Source: Burkholderia cenocepacia (lineage in GTDB: Bacteria > Pseudomonadota > Gammaproteobacteria > Burkholderiales > Burkholderiaceae). Taken from it: DNA of 64,000 nt. The stretch is from contig NZ_CP060040.1 of assembly GCF_014211915.1 (NCBI RefSeq), forward strand, positions 1-64,000. The letters run 5' to 3'. The position numbers and the translations under genes are program-made. Positions 38,220 through 46,895 of this stretch are shown here, piece after piece. A model generated the notes under the pieces. The model did not search any database, was not told where the DNA came from, and saw only the letters and a program-made list of their open reading frames with translations. Numbering within the stretch: the first letter of the stretch is position 1; each line of letters begins with the position of its first letter.

Positions 38220-38909
38220 ATGAAAACCATCACGTTCGCGATCGACGGTCGCGACGGCCGCACCGAGCGTGCGATCGCGATCCACACGCTCGTGATCGCG
38301 GGCTGGACCGGCCGCGACGCGGTCGCCATGGAAAAGCATATCCGCGAGCTGGAAGCGCTCGGCGTCAAGCGCCCGGCGACGACGCCGGTGTTCTACCGCG
38401 TCGCGGCCGATCGCCTCGACCCGTCGCCGGCGATCCAGGTCTCGGGCGGGCAGAGCAGCGGCGAAGCGGAATTCGTGCTGGTGCGAGACGGCGGCGACAC
38501 GTTCGTCGGCATCGCGTCCGACCACACCGACCGCGAGGTCGAGACATACGGCATCACGGTCTCGAAGCAGATGTGCGGCAAGCCTTGCGCGAACACGCTG
38601 TGGAGGCTCGACGACGTGACCGGTCACTGGGATCGGCTGGTGTTGCGTGCATACGCGACGATCGACGGCGAGCGCGTGCTGTATCAGGAAGGTAAGGTGA
38701 CCGCGATGCGCGCGCCGGACGATTTGCTCGCGCAGTTCGCGCGCCATGGCGGCCGCTTCGACGACGGCACCGCGATGCTGTGCGGCACACTCGCGGCGAT
38801 CGGCGGTATCCGGCCGGCCGAGCGGTTCGAGGTCGAGCTGGAAGATCCGGTGCTGGACCGCACGATCCGGCATGCGTATGCGGTGGACACGTTGCCCGTC
38901 GCGGGCTGA
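38220..38909 (+). CDS. DUF2848 protein (fumarylacetoacetase-like fold)
   Basis: A 229-residue DUF2848 protein. Conserved blocks: HTLVIAGWTGRDAVAMEKHIRELEALGVKRPATTPVFYRVAADRL, VSGGQSSGEAEFVLVRDG, GIASDHTDREVETYGITVSKQMCGKPCANTLWRLDDV. DUF2848 belongs to the FAH superfamily, whose members hydrolyse C-C bonds in ring-cleavage products. It starts behind TAGGAG. Co-orientation after the monooxygenase and cupin genes makes a hydrolase late in an aromatic pathway a reasonable guess; family chemistry is not established. Confidence 0.8.
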   Translation: MKTITFAIDGRDGRTERAIAIHTLVIAGWTGRDAVAMEKHIRELEALGVKRPATTPVFYRVAADRLDPSPAIQVSGGQSSGEAEFVLVRDGGDTFVGIASDHTDREVETYGITVSKQMCGKPCANTLWRLDDVTGHWDRLVLRAYATIDGERVLYQEGKVTAMRAPDDLLAQFARHGGRFDDGTAMLCGTLAAIGGIRPAERFEVELEDPVLDRTIRHAYAVDTLPVAG

Positions 38910-38934
38910 CGCGAACCGAACCGCGAATGCGCGC

Positions 38935-39687
38935 TCAAGCGCGACAGATCGCAATGATCTCCGCGCTCGTCGCCTCGTCGAATGGCGCGTGCTCCCAGTC
39001 GCCGTACCAGTCGGCCGACACGAAACCGGCTGCCGTCACGCGCGTCTGCAATTCGGCGTGCGCGATGAAACGCAGCCGGCTCGTATTCGTCAGCACCGTG
39101 TCGTCGCGGCGGAAGCGGTAATGCGTGTCGAACGCCACGATCGCGCCGTCGATCGCCCGCACCGCGTGATGGAGATCGACGATGCCGAATTCGTGCGACT
39201 CGACGCTGCGTGCCGATTGCGCGGGTGTCCATGCTCGCCACGGCTCGACGCGCGGGTTGCGGGTGTCGAACAGAAAGCGGCCGCCGCCGGCGAGCACGCG
39301 TCGCACGCCGCGCAGTGTCGCGTCGATGTCGTCGTCGGTCAGCAGGCACTGGAACGCGTGCCCGGTCATCACCACTGCATCGAACGGCGCACCGGGCGGC
39401 AGGCCGTCGAGCGCGCACGCGAACCAGCGTACGGCGTCGGCACCCGGCTGTCGTCGCGCGTAATCGATCATCGCAGGCGCGGGATCGATCGCGACGACGT
39501 CATGCCCGGCCGCCGCGAGCCGTCGCGCGAACGTGCCGGTGCCGCAGCCGAGATCGAGGATGCGTCGCCGGGCGGCGCCGATCGCGGCGGCGTAGAACGC
39601 GAAGTCCCGATCGCCGGCGTTGAACAGGTCGTACACCGCGACGAGGCGCGGGTCGGTGTAGAGCAGGTCCGCGTCGGCGCGCGTCAT
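38935..39687 (-). CDS. Class I SAM-dependent methyltransferase
   Basis: A 250-residue methyltransferase. SAM motif I is ILDLGCGTGTFARRLAAAGHDVVAID, followed by FDAVVMTGHAFQCLLTDDD and LAGGGRFLFDTRNP, with a C-terminal strand-rich domain. The substrate is unknown. It lies 13 bp after the LysE-family gene on the same strand, so the two are likely co-transcribed and the exporter may expel a methylated or toxic compound. Confidence 0.85.
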   Translation of the reverse strand: MTRADADLLYTDPRLVAVYDLFNAGDRDFAFYAAAIGAARRRILDLGCGTGTFARRLAAAGHDVVAIDPAPAMIDYARRQPGADAVRWFACALDGLPPGAPFDAVVMTGHAFQCLLTDDDIDATLRGVRRVLAGGGRFLFDTRNPRVEPWRAWTPAQSARSVESHEFGIVDLHHAVRAIDGAIVAFDTHYRFRRDDTVLTNTSRLRFIAHAELQTRVTAAGFVSADWYGDWEHAPFDEATSAEIIAICRA

Positions 39688-39700
39688 GCGTCCGCCTGCG

Positions 39701-40327
39701 TCAGCGCTGCTGCACGGCTACCCGCAGCCCGAGCGCGATGAAGATCGAGCCGATGATCTTGCCCTGCCAGCGCGTGAGCCACGTGAGCCGCTTCACGATG
39801 CGGCCGAGCGGGCGGATCGAGCATGCGATCAGCGTCGTGTAGAGCGAGCTGAGCACGACGAAGATCAGCCCGAGCACCGCGAACTGCACGAACGTCGAGC
39901 CGCGTTCCGGATGCACGAACTGCGGCATGAACGCGAGAAAGAACAGCGCGGTCTTCGGATTCAGCACTTCGGCGGGAATCGCCTGCAGGTACGCCTTGAG
40001 CGGCGTGACGGGCGACACCTGCGGCAGCGACGGATCGGACGGTTTCTCGAGCAGTGCCCGCACGCCGAGATAGATCAGGTACGCGGCGCCGACCAGCTTC
40101 ACGACGTTGAACGCGAGTGCCGACGTCATCAGCAGCGCCGACAGCCCGACGGCCGCGAACAGCGTATGCACGAAGTCGCCGCTCGCGACGCCGAGGCCGG
40201 TCAGGATGCCGGTCTTGCGCCCACCCTGCACGGTGCGACTCAGCACGAGCAGCACGGCGGGGCCGGGAATCAGGAACAGGCCCAGAACGACGGCCGTGAA
40301 GGTGGTCAGCGTGGTCAGGTCGAACAT
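39701..40327 (-). CDS. LysE-family amino-acid exporter
   Basis: A 208-residue membrane protein with about six helices. RhtB/LysE signatures: LFLIPGPAVLLVLSRTVQGGRKTGILTGLGVASGDFVHTLFAAVGLSALL, then KLVGAAYLIYLGVRALL and PAEVLNPKTALFFLAFMPQFV. It exports amino acids or related metabolites. The start 40327 was chosen by family; 63 upstream codons are open but unrelated. First gene of an operon with the methyltransferase, divergent from the AraC gene. Confidence 0.9.
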   Translation of the reverse strand: MFDLTTLTTFTAVVLGLFLIPGPAVLLVLSRTVQGGRKTGILTGLGVASGDFVHTLFAAVGLSALLMTSALAFNVVKLVGAAYLIYLGVRALLEKPSDPSLPQVSPVTPLKAYLQAIPAEVLNPKTALFFLAFMPQFVHPERGSTFVQFAVLGLIFVVLSSLYTTLIACSIRPLGRIVKRLTWLTRWQGKIIGSIFIALGLRVAVQQR

Positions 40328-40438
40328 GGCGGCTCCGGCAGGTTGGCGCGGCGGCAGGGGATCGGCGCATTGTATTCGGTTCGGCGCGCGGCCGCAGACG
40401 CGCCCTCGAACGGCGCGGCTGCGTCGGCGCCTTTCTGG

Positions 40439-40479
40439 TATAAGCACGACAGGACGCGCCGGCGTCCGGCCTTTTTTCA
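40439..40479 (+). promoter_or_regulatory. Promoter and attenuator-like hairpin in the araC leader
   Basis: TGGTATAAG (extended -10, 40436-40444) is followed by GGACGC-GCCG-GCGTCC (40452-40467), a perfect 6-bp hairpin, and GGCC then six T (40472-40477). A terminator-like structure between promoter and start codon (40494) suggests attenuation. Confidence 0.4.
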
Positions 40480-40493
40480 CAGCCCGTCGTTCC

Positions 40494-41294
40494 ATGCGCG
40501 ACCTTCCATCGATCACCGATCCTGCCGCGGACGCCGACGTCTATCACGTGCCGCGTCCGCTCGTCGTGTTCGGCGGCTCGGTCGTCGAGCCCGAGTGGCG
40601 GCTGGAACGGCACAGCCATCGCCAGGCGCAGCTGCTCTACACGCTGAGCGGCGTCGTCTATTGCGAGATCGACGGCGGCGTGTGGACCGCACCGCCGCAA
40701 TGCACGGTCTGGATTCCCGGCGATGTCCCGCATGCGGCGCGCGGCTCGGCCGGCGCCACCTTCTATGCGGTACTGGTCGAACCCGACGCGGCGCTCGACC
40801 TGCCCACGCGCTGCTGCACGCTCGCCATGTCGCCGCTGTTGCGCGAGCTGCTGCTGAAGGCGGCCAGCTTCCCGAACCTGTACGACGTCGATGGGCCGCA
40901 AGGGCGGCTGGTGGCGACGCTGCTCGACGAGCTCGTCGCGGCCCCGGTCGAGGACTTGTACCTGCCGATGCCGGCCGATCGCCGGCTGCGCAAGCTGATC
41001 GACCATCTGCTCGACAACCCGGCCGACAAGTCGCCGCTGCCCGAACTCGCGCGGCGTGCGGGCATCAGCGAGCGCAGCCTGACGCGCCTCGCGACGAAGG
41101 AGCTCGGCATGAGCCTCGGCGACTGGCGCCGGCGGCTGCACGTCGCGCTGTCGCTGCGGATGCTGACGACCGGCCGCCGCGTGCATCAGATCGCGATCGA
41201 TCTTGGCTACGAGAGCGCGAGCAGCTTCGTCACGATGTTCCGCAAGGCGACCGGCAAGCCGCCGACGCAATTCCTGACCGACCGGCAACGCTGA
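40494..41294 (+). CDS. AraC-family regulator with cupin sensor
   Basis: A 266-residue regulator. The N-terminal AraC-type cupin binding domain (about 20-100) reads RLERHSHRQAQLLYTLSGVVYCEIDGG and CTVWIPGDVPHAA. The C-terminal double helix-turn-helix (about 165-262) reads LARRAGISERSLTRLATKELGMSLGDWRRRLHVALSLRML and VHQIAIDLGYESASSFVTMFRKATGKPPTQFL. Divergent from the LysE/methyltransferase operon, which it likely controls. The start 40494 is the first ATG after the promoter. Confidence 0.9.
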   Translation: MRDLPSITDPAADADVYHVPRPLVVFGGSVVEPEWRLERHSHRQAQLLYTLSGVVYCEIDGGVWTAPPQCTVWIPGDVPHAARGSAGATFYAVLVEPDAALDLPTRCCTLAMSPLLRELLLKAASFPNLYDVDGPQGRLVATLLDELVAAPVEDLYLPMPADRRLRKLIDHLLDNPADKSPLPELARRAGISERSLTRLATKELGMSLGDWRRRLHVALSLRMLTTGRRVHQIAIDLGYESASSFVTMFRKATGKPPTQFLTDRQR

Positions 41295-41383
41295 CCGGCC
41301 ACACCGCGCGCCCGCGCCCGTTTGGCCGGATTGAAAAAGCAGTTGGCCGGGATGAGAAATGACGCATGAGGGCTCGATCCATA

Positions 41384-41404
41384 AAATGAGAATCGTTCTC
41401 ATCT
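41384..41404 (+). promoter_or_regulatory. Fur-box-like inverted repeat
   Basis: ATGAGAA-TCG-TTCTCAT (41386-41402) is a perfect 7-bp inverted repeat and matches the Fur consensus core. It overlaps a TAAAAT -10 (41382-41387) and lies 12 bp before the start codon of the next gene, a position that would give iron-dependent repression. Confidence 0.7.
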
Positions 41405-41414
41405 GGAGGCCGAC

Positions 41415-41834
41415 ATGCAAATTACCACGACCGAATTTCCGTTTGTCTGGCTGCGTTACAGCGGCTCGACCCACACCGATCCCGCCCGGCTGATTGCCGA
41501 ACTCGACGCGTTGCTCGCGCGCCGCGAACGCTTCGTTCTTCTGACCGACGATGCGCCGTCCGGCGACGATCGCGCCGACAACGATCACGAGATGCGCAAG
41601 CAGCTCGCGAAGTGGAGCAAGGCCAACCGCGCGCTGTCGCGCGAATGGATTCCCGGGATGATCGCGATCGAGCCCAATGCGGCGCGGCGCGTGGCGCTCA
41701 ATGCCTTTTCGGGCGCCTTCGAGAAAGTCTGGGGCTATCCGCTGAACGCGGCGGCGAGCCGCGACGACGCGCTGGCGCTCGCGCAACGGCTGCTCGCCGA
41801 ACCGGCGCCCGGCGTCGCGGCGGCGAACGCCTGA
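41415..41834 (+). CDS. Fur-box-controlled small cytoplasmic protein, unknown function
   Basis: A 139-residue protein with no signal peptide or membrane segment, preceded by GGAGG (41405-41409). I do not recognise the family. It has an N-terminal strand-helix pattern (FPFVWLRYSGSTHTDPARLIAELDALLARRERFVLLTDDAP), a middle helix (HEMRKQLAKWSKANRALSREW) and a C-terminal helix region (SGAFEKVWGYPLNAAASRDDALALAQRLL), an alpha/beta fold recalling STAS/SpoIIAA-like proteins. The Fur-like box suggests a role in iron starvation. The following LysR gene may be separate. Confidence 0.7.
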   Translation: MQITTTEFPFVWLRYSGSTHTDPARLIAELDALLARRERFVLLTDDAPSGDDRADNDHEMRKQLAKWSKANRALSREWIPGMIAIEPNAARRVALNAFSGAFEKVWGYPLNAAASRDDALALAQRLLAEPAPGVAAANA

Positions 41835-41957
41835 TCCGAGGCCGCGCCGCTTGCGCGACTTGCGTCGACCTCGACATCGACCTCGACATCGACATCGACA
41901 CGTCGCACGGTGCGCGCACGCGCGCCGCGGCCTATCGCAACCACGCAGAGGTGTCCG

Positions 41958-42962
41958 GTGGACAATCCGATCCGCGCGATGCGCATCTTCACGCGCATCG
42001 TCGAAATGAACAGCTTCACGCGCGCGGCGCAGGCGCTCGGCATTTCGCGCGCCACCGCCACGCGCACCGTGCAGGAGCTCGAAGCGGCGCTCGGCATGCC
42101 GCTGCTGGTGCGCACGACGCGCGCGTTGCGGCCGACGCCCGAAGGCGATGCGTATTACCGGCGCTGCGTCAGCATCACGGCGGACGTCGACGAGCTCGAG
42201 GCCAGCATCCGCGGCGCCGCGCTACATCCGAGCGGGCCGCTGCGCGTCGAACTGCCGGCGTCGGTGGCGAGCACGATCGTGTTGCCGGCGCTCGGCGAAT
42301 TTCATGCGCGGCATCCCGATCTCGAGCTGACGCTTGCCGTGGCCGGGCGCGCGGGCGACCGCATCGGCGACGCGATCGACTGCAGCATCCGGCTCGGTGC
42401 GCTGCCCGATTCGTCGCTCGTCGCGCGCCGGCTCGGCTCGCTCGAACGCGTGACGTGCGCGAGCCCCGCGTATCTCGACCGCTTCGGCGTGCCGCGCACG
42501 CCCGACGATCTGGGCGCGCATCGCGCGGTAGGCGGGTCGCACGTGTTCGGCCAGCGTTCGGCGGAGCTCGAGTTCGTGGTGGACGACGCGGTACGCAAGG
42601 TGCGGCTCGACGGCATCGTCAGCGTGGACGACGAACAGGCGTATCTCGCCTGCGGCGTGCACGGCCTCGGGTTGATCCAGCCGACGCGCGTTGCCGCGCA
42701 GCCGCTGATCGATGCGGGACGGCTGCGGGAAGTGTTGGCGGGCTGGCAACCCGATGCGCTGGCCGTGTCGGCCGTCTACGTGAAGCGGCCGCACGTGTCG
42801 CCCGGCGTGCGCGCGTTTGTCGACTGGATTGCGGAGCGTTTCGGGCAGGCCGGATATGAGCAGACAGGGTTGGCGGCGGCAGGGGCGGTGGGGTGGCGGC
42901 CGGCGCTGCCGGGTGCAGCCGCTACCGGCGATCGGTACAGCGGGCTGGTAGCGGTGGCGTGA
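41958..42962 (+). CDS. LysR-family transcriptional regulator
   Basis: A 334-residue LTTR starting at GTG 41958 behind AGAGGTG. The HTH reads RAMRIFTRIVEMNSFTRAAQALGISRATATRTVQELEAALGMPLLVRTTRALRPTPEG. The effector domain follows from about residue 90 (GPLRVELPASVASTIVLPALGEF). Its C-terminus has a 30-residue extension rich in alanine and glycine beyond the normal LTTR end. No divergent target is present; the Fur-box gene lies 123 bp upstream on the same strand. Target unknown. Confidence 0.85.
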   Translation: MDNPIRAMRIFTRIVEMNSFTRAAQALGISRATATRTVQELEAALGMPLLVRTTRALRPTPEGDAYYRRCVSITADVDELEASIRGAALHPSGPLRVELPASVASTIVLPALGEFHARHPDLELTLAVAGRAGDRIGDAIDCSIRLGALPDSSLVARRLGSLERVTCASPAYLDRFGVPRTPDDLGAHRAVGGSHVFGQRSAELEFVVDDAVRKVRLDGIVSVDDEQAYLACGVHGLGLIQPTRVAAQPLIDAGRLREVLAGWQPDALAVSAVYVKRPHVSPGVRAFVDWIAERFGQAGYEQTGLAAAGAVGWRPALPGAAATGDRYSGLVAVA

Positions 42963-43055
42963 CGGCAGCAGACTGACGGAAGGCCTCGAGCAGCGCTCAC
43001 GAGGCGGAACGCGCCGGCCATCCATCCGATCTGTATCGAACGATGTAAATATTTT

Positions 43056-43078
43056 GGCGATTCGTTACGAAATTCGCC
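43056..43078. terminator. Hairpin between convergent LysR genes
   Basis: GGCGA/TCGCC and TTCG/CGAA stack to a 9-bp stem with a 2-nt bulge and TTA loop, flanked by AATATTTT on each side. It is a weak bidirectional terminator candidate. Confidence 0.35.
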
Positions 43079-43181
43079 GGAATATTTTCATCGGAGGCCG
43101 AACGGCCAGCCGTGCAGCCGTATAGGGCGAGTCGGGGTCACGCATCGACAGCCGACACACACGGCGTATGGAACGGGCGCG

Positions 43182-44102
43182 CTACACCGCCCTGAGCCGC
43201 CCCAATTCTTCCGCCAGGAAATCGACGAACGCGCGAATCCGCGTGGACATCTGGTGACGCTGCGCATACACCGCGTAGATGTCGGCGCTCGGCGTTTCAT
43301 GATCGGGCAGCACGACGACCAGCCTGCCGTCGGCGAGATAGTCGCGCAGATCCCATTCCGCACGCATCAGGATGCCGTGCCCGTCGAGCGCCCACTTCAC
43401 CGCGATCTCGCCGTCGTTCGTCGTCAGGTTGCCGTTGATCCGCACGGCTTCCGTGTGGCGGGCCGCGCCGCGCCCGCTCGTCAGGCGCCACACGCCGTAA
43501 CCTTCGTCGCCTTGCCGGATGCCGATGCAGTTGTGCCGCGTCAGGTCGTGCGGCGTGCCGGGCACCCCGTGCCGCGCGAGATACGCGGGCGCCGCGCACA
43601 GCAGCCGGCGGTTCGGCGCCAGCCGCCGCGCGACGACGCGCGCGTCGGGCGGCTCGCCGAAGCGGATGCACACGTCGAACGCGTCGTCGGTGAGCGGCGG
43701 CGGCATCACCGACAGCTGCAACTGCACCGACACTTCCGGATAGCGCGCGACGAAGCGCGAGATCGCCGGGCCGACGTGGCTGCGCCCGAACCCGAGCGTC
43801 GCATTCACGCGCAGCAGCCCCTTCGGCCGCTGCTTCGCGCTGCCGAGCAGTTCGCCGAGTTCGTCCATCTGGTCGAGAATCCGGCGCGCGTATTCCAGGT
43901 ACACGTCGCCTTCGGGCGTCAGCATCATCCGCCGCGTCGTGCGATTGACGAGCGTCACGCCCGCGCGCCGCTCCATCTGCGTGAGCCGCTTGCTGACGGC
44001 CGCCGCGGTCAGCCCGAGTTCGCGCGCGGCCGCGCTCAGGCTGCCCGACGCGGCCAGCGTCGAGAAGAAGCCGAGATCGGCCGGCTGGACGGTATCCGCC
44101 AT
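43182..44102 (-). CDS. LysR-family regulator (DmlR/tartrate type)
   Basis: A 306-residue LTTR. HTH: LGFFSTLAASGSLSAAARELGLTAAAVSKRLTQMERRAGVTLVNRTTRRMMLTPEG. The effector-domain pattern (RLLCAAPAYLARHGVPGTPHDLTRHNCIGIRQGDEGYGVWRLT) matches DmlR/TtuA-like regulators. It is divergent from the tartrate/malate dehydrogenase gene, 108 bp apart, the standard arrangement for a LysR activator of that gene. Confidence 0.9.
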   Translation of the reverse strand: MADTVQPADLGFFSTLAASGSLSAAARELGLTAAAVSKRLTQMERRAGVTLVNRTTRRMMLTPEGDVYLEYARRILDQMDELGELLGSAKQRPKGLLRVNATLGFGRSHVGPAISRFVARYPEVSVQLQLSVMPPPLTDDAFDVCIRFGEPPDARVVARRLAPNRRLLCAAPAYLARHGVPGTPHDLTRHNCIGIRQGDEGYGVWRLTSGRGAARHTEAVRINGNLTTNDGEIAVKWALDGHGILMRAEWDLRDYLADGRLVVVLPDHETPSADIYAVYAQRHQMSTRIRAFVDFLAEELGRLRAV

Positions 44103-44210
44103 GACGGGATTTGTGAATTGAAGTTAAAGATGCTTTGAGTATAGCCCCGGTTTACACACTCCCGGTTCGGTAAAGTGCGTTCACGCTCACGATCAATCGA
44201 GGATGTCCGC

Positions 44211-45293
44211 ATGAAGACCTACCGTATCGCAACGATTCCCGGCGACGGCATCGGCAAGGAGGTGGTGCCGGCCGGCAAGCAACTGCTGGAAGCGCTGGCC
44301 CGCGGCAGCGACCGCTTCGCGTTCGAGTTCGAGAATTTCGACTGGGGCGCCGATTACTACCGCCGGCACGGCGCGATGATGCCGGCCGACGGCCTCGACG
44401 CACTGCGCGGCAAGGACGCGATCCTGTTCGGCTCCGCGGGCGACCCGGACGTGCCCGACCACGTGACGCTGTGGGGCCTGCGCCTGAAGATCTGCCAGGG
44501 CTTCGACCAGTACGCGAACGTGCGCCCGACACGCATCCTGCCGGGCATCGACGCGCCGCTGAAGCGCTGCGGGCCGGACGACCTGAACTGGGTGATCGTG
44601 CGCGAGAACTCCGAAGGCGAATACGCGGGCGTCGGCGGCCGCGTGCACCAGGGCCATCCGATCGAGGCCGCGACCGACGTGTCGATCCTCACGCGCGCCG
44701 GCGTCGAACGCATCATGCGCTTCGCGTTCCGGCTCGCGCAGTCGCGGCCGCGCAAGCTGCTGACCGTGATCACGAAGAGCAACGCGCAGCGGCACGCGAT
44801 GGTGATGTGGGACGAGATCGCGAAGCAGATCGCGCAGGAGTTTCCCGACGTGACGTGGGACAAGGAACTCGTCGACGCGGCGACCGCGCGCATGGTCAAT
44901 CGCCCGGCGTCGCTCGACACGATCGTCGCGACCAACCTGCACGCGGACATCCTCAGCGATCTCGCCGCCGCGCTCGCGGGCAGCCTCGGCATCGCGCCGA
45001 CCGGCAACATCGATCCCGAGCGCCGCTATCCGTCGATGTTCGAGCCGATCCACGGCTCGGCGTTCGACATCATGGGCAAGGGGCTCGCGAATCCGGTCGG
45101 CACGTTCTGGTCGGTCGTGATGCTGCTCGAACATCTCGGCGAGACGGAAGCGGCCGCGCGCGTGATGCATGCGATCGAGGCCGTGACGGCCGACTCGTCG
45201 CTGCATACGCGCGACCTCGGCGGCCGCGCGACGACCGCGCAGGTGACGGCGGCCGTCTGCGAGCGCGTCGCGAACGCGGCGGTGGCGGCCTGA
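44211..45293 (+). CDS. Tartrate/D-malate dehydrogenase (beta-decarboxylating)
   Basis: A 360-residue enzyme of the isocitrate/isopropylmalate dehydrogenase family. It starts IATIPGDGIGKEVVPAG and has WVIVRENSEGEYAGVGG, KSNAQRHAMVMWDEIAKQIAQEFPDVTWDKELVDAATARMV and NLHADILSDLAAALAGSLGIAPTGNIDP with the family signature. The W-G-A-D-Y-Y-R-R-H-G-M-M-type element near residue 40 (DWGADYYRRHGAMMP) is that of TtuC/DmlA, not LeuB. It oxidises D-malate or tartrate with NAD+. Divergent from LysR and followed by an MFS permease. Confidence 0.9.
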   Translation: MKTYRIATIPGDGIGKEVVPAGKQLLEALARGSDRFAFEFENFDWGADYYRRHGAMMPADGLDALRGKDAILFGSAGDPDVPDHVTLWGLRLKICQGFDQYANVRPTRILPGIDAPLKRCGPDDLNWVIVRENSEGEYAGVGGRVHQGHPIEAATDVSILTRAGVERIMRFAFRLAQSRPRKLLTVITKSNAQRHAMVMWDEIAKQIAQEFPDVTWDKELVDAATARMVNRPASLDTIVATNLHADILSDLAAALAGSLGIAPTGNIDPERRYPSMFEPIHGSAFDIMGKGLANPVGTFWSVVMLLEHLGETEAAARVMHAIEAVTADSSLHTRDLGGRATTAQVTAAVCERVANAAVAA

Positions 45294-45464
45294 CGGCGGC
45301 GCGAGGCGGGCGGCCGCGCGCGCAGCCACCCGGGCGCCGACCGTTCGTTTTGCTCACGCATCTTTTCTGCCCGCGACTCGCGCATCCGACGCGAGCCGGG
45401 CGCCGGCCGGCGCTCGCGGTCCACCGACCGACGGCGCACGGCCCGACCTCGAAGGAGGAGACAC

Positions 45465-46775
45465 ATGCAGGCGGATCTGGAAACCCGCGTCGCGCGGAAA
45501 CTGATGTGGCGCATCATTCCGTTCGTGATGCTGCTTTACTTCGTCAGCTTTCTCGATCGCGTGAACGTCGGCTTCGCGGCGATGACGATGAACAACGCGA
45601 TCGGCCTGTCGCCGACTGCGTTCGGATTCGGCGGCGGCCTGTTCTTCATCGGCTATTTTCTGTTTGAAGTACCGAGCAACCTGATCCTCCATCGTGTCGG
45701 CGCGCGCATCTGGATTGCGCGCGTGATGATCACGTGGGGCATCGTGTCGGCCGTGTCCGCGTTCGCGGCCGGGCCGACCAGCTTCTACGTGCTGCGTTTT
45801 CTGCTCGGCATGGCGGAAGCCGGCTTCTTTCCCGGCATCATCCTGTACCTGAGCCTGTGGTTTCCCGCGAAGCAGCGCGCGGTGGCCGCCGCGTGGTTCA
45901 TGGCGGCCGCGCCGATCTCGACCGCGATCGGTTCGCCGCTGTCGGGCGCGATCATGCAGATGCCGCCGATGTTCGGGCTCGCCGACTGGCAGATGCTGTA
46001 CATCGTCGAAGCGCTGCCGGCGGTCGTGCTCGGCTTCGTCGTGCTGAAGCGCCTGACCGATGCGCCGTCGCAGGCCGCGTGGCTGCGCGCCGACGAGCGC
46101 GACTGGCTGATCGCGAAGCTGAAAGCGGAAGCGGACGCGCGCCACACGCACGCCGGGCACACGGCCGGTGCGTGGCAGGCGCTGCGCGATCCGCGCGTGC
46201 TGGCGCTCGCGCTGATCTACTTCGGCACGTCGGCGGGGCTCTATACGCTCGGCCTGTGGGCGCCGCTGATGGTCAAGCAGTTCGGCTTCAGCGCATTGCA
46301 GACAGGCCTGCTGACCGGCATTCCGAGCATCGCCGCCGTGGTCGCGATGATCGGGTGGGCGCGGCATTCGGATCGCACCGGCGAGCGCACGTGGCATGTC
46401 GTGATTCCGTGCGTGCTGGCCTGTATCGGCTTCGTGTTCGCGGGGCAGGCGAGCACGGCGCTGCTGACCCTGCTCGCGCTGATCGTCGTCAACATCGGGA
46501 TCAGTGCGGCGAAGGCGCCGCTGTGGGCGATGCCGAGTGCGTTCCTGTCGGGGGCCGGCGCGGCGGCGGGGATCGCGATGATCAATTCGATCGGCAATCT
46601 CGGCGGGTTCGTCGGGCCGTTCGCGATCGGTTGGCTCAAGCACGCGACGGGCGGGTATGCGGCGGGGCTGTACGTGGTGGCCGGCACGCTCGCGGTGTCG
46701 GCGGTCGTCACGCTGATGTTGAGTCGCAAGGGGGTGCGGGAAGCGGCCGTGCCGGGCGTGCGGCATCACTCGTGA
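45465..46775 (+). CDS. MFS permease (anion:cation symporter, tartrate type)
   Basis: A 436-residue transporter with 12 helices. It opens KLMWRIIPFVMLLYFVSFLDRVNVGFAAMTMNNAIGLS, then GGGLFFIGYFLFEVPSNLILHRVGARIWIARVMITWGI and LRFLLGMAEAGFFPGIILYLSLWFP, the ACS-family signature. It is preceded by AAGGAGGAG (45453-45461). Coupled to the dehydrogenase, it probably imports tartrate or malate. Confidence 0.9.
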   Translation: MQADLETRVARKLMWRIIPFVMLLYFVSFLDRVNVGFAAMTMNNAIGLSPTAFGFGGGLFFIGYFLFEVPSNLILHRVGARIWIARVMITWGIVSAVSAFAAGPTSFYVLRFLLGMAEAGFFPGIILYLSLWFPAKQRAVAAAWFMAAAPISTAIGSPLSGAIMQMPPMFGLADWQMLYIVEALPAVVLGFVVLKRLTDAPSQAAWLRADERDWLIAKLKAEADARHTHAGHTAGAWQALRDPRVLALALIYFGTSAGLYTLGLWAPLMVKQFGFSALQTGLLTGIPSIAAVVAMIGWARHSDRTGERTWHVVIPCVLACIGFVFAGQASTALLTLLALIVVNIGISAAKAPLWAMPSAFLSGAGAAAGIAMINSIGNLGGFVGPFAIGWLKHATGGYAAGLYVVAGTLAVSAVVTLMLSRKGVREAAVPGVRHHS

Positions 46776-46895
46776 GCGCGGCAATGTGCGATGCGGGGCG
46801 GCCGGACGGGCGCGTGGCGTATCCGTCCGGCTTCATGCGTGGCGGCGCGCGATCAGCGGTGCGTGGCGTCAGTCCATGTTCGCGCGCGGGAGCCG

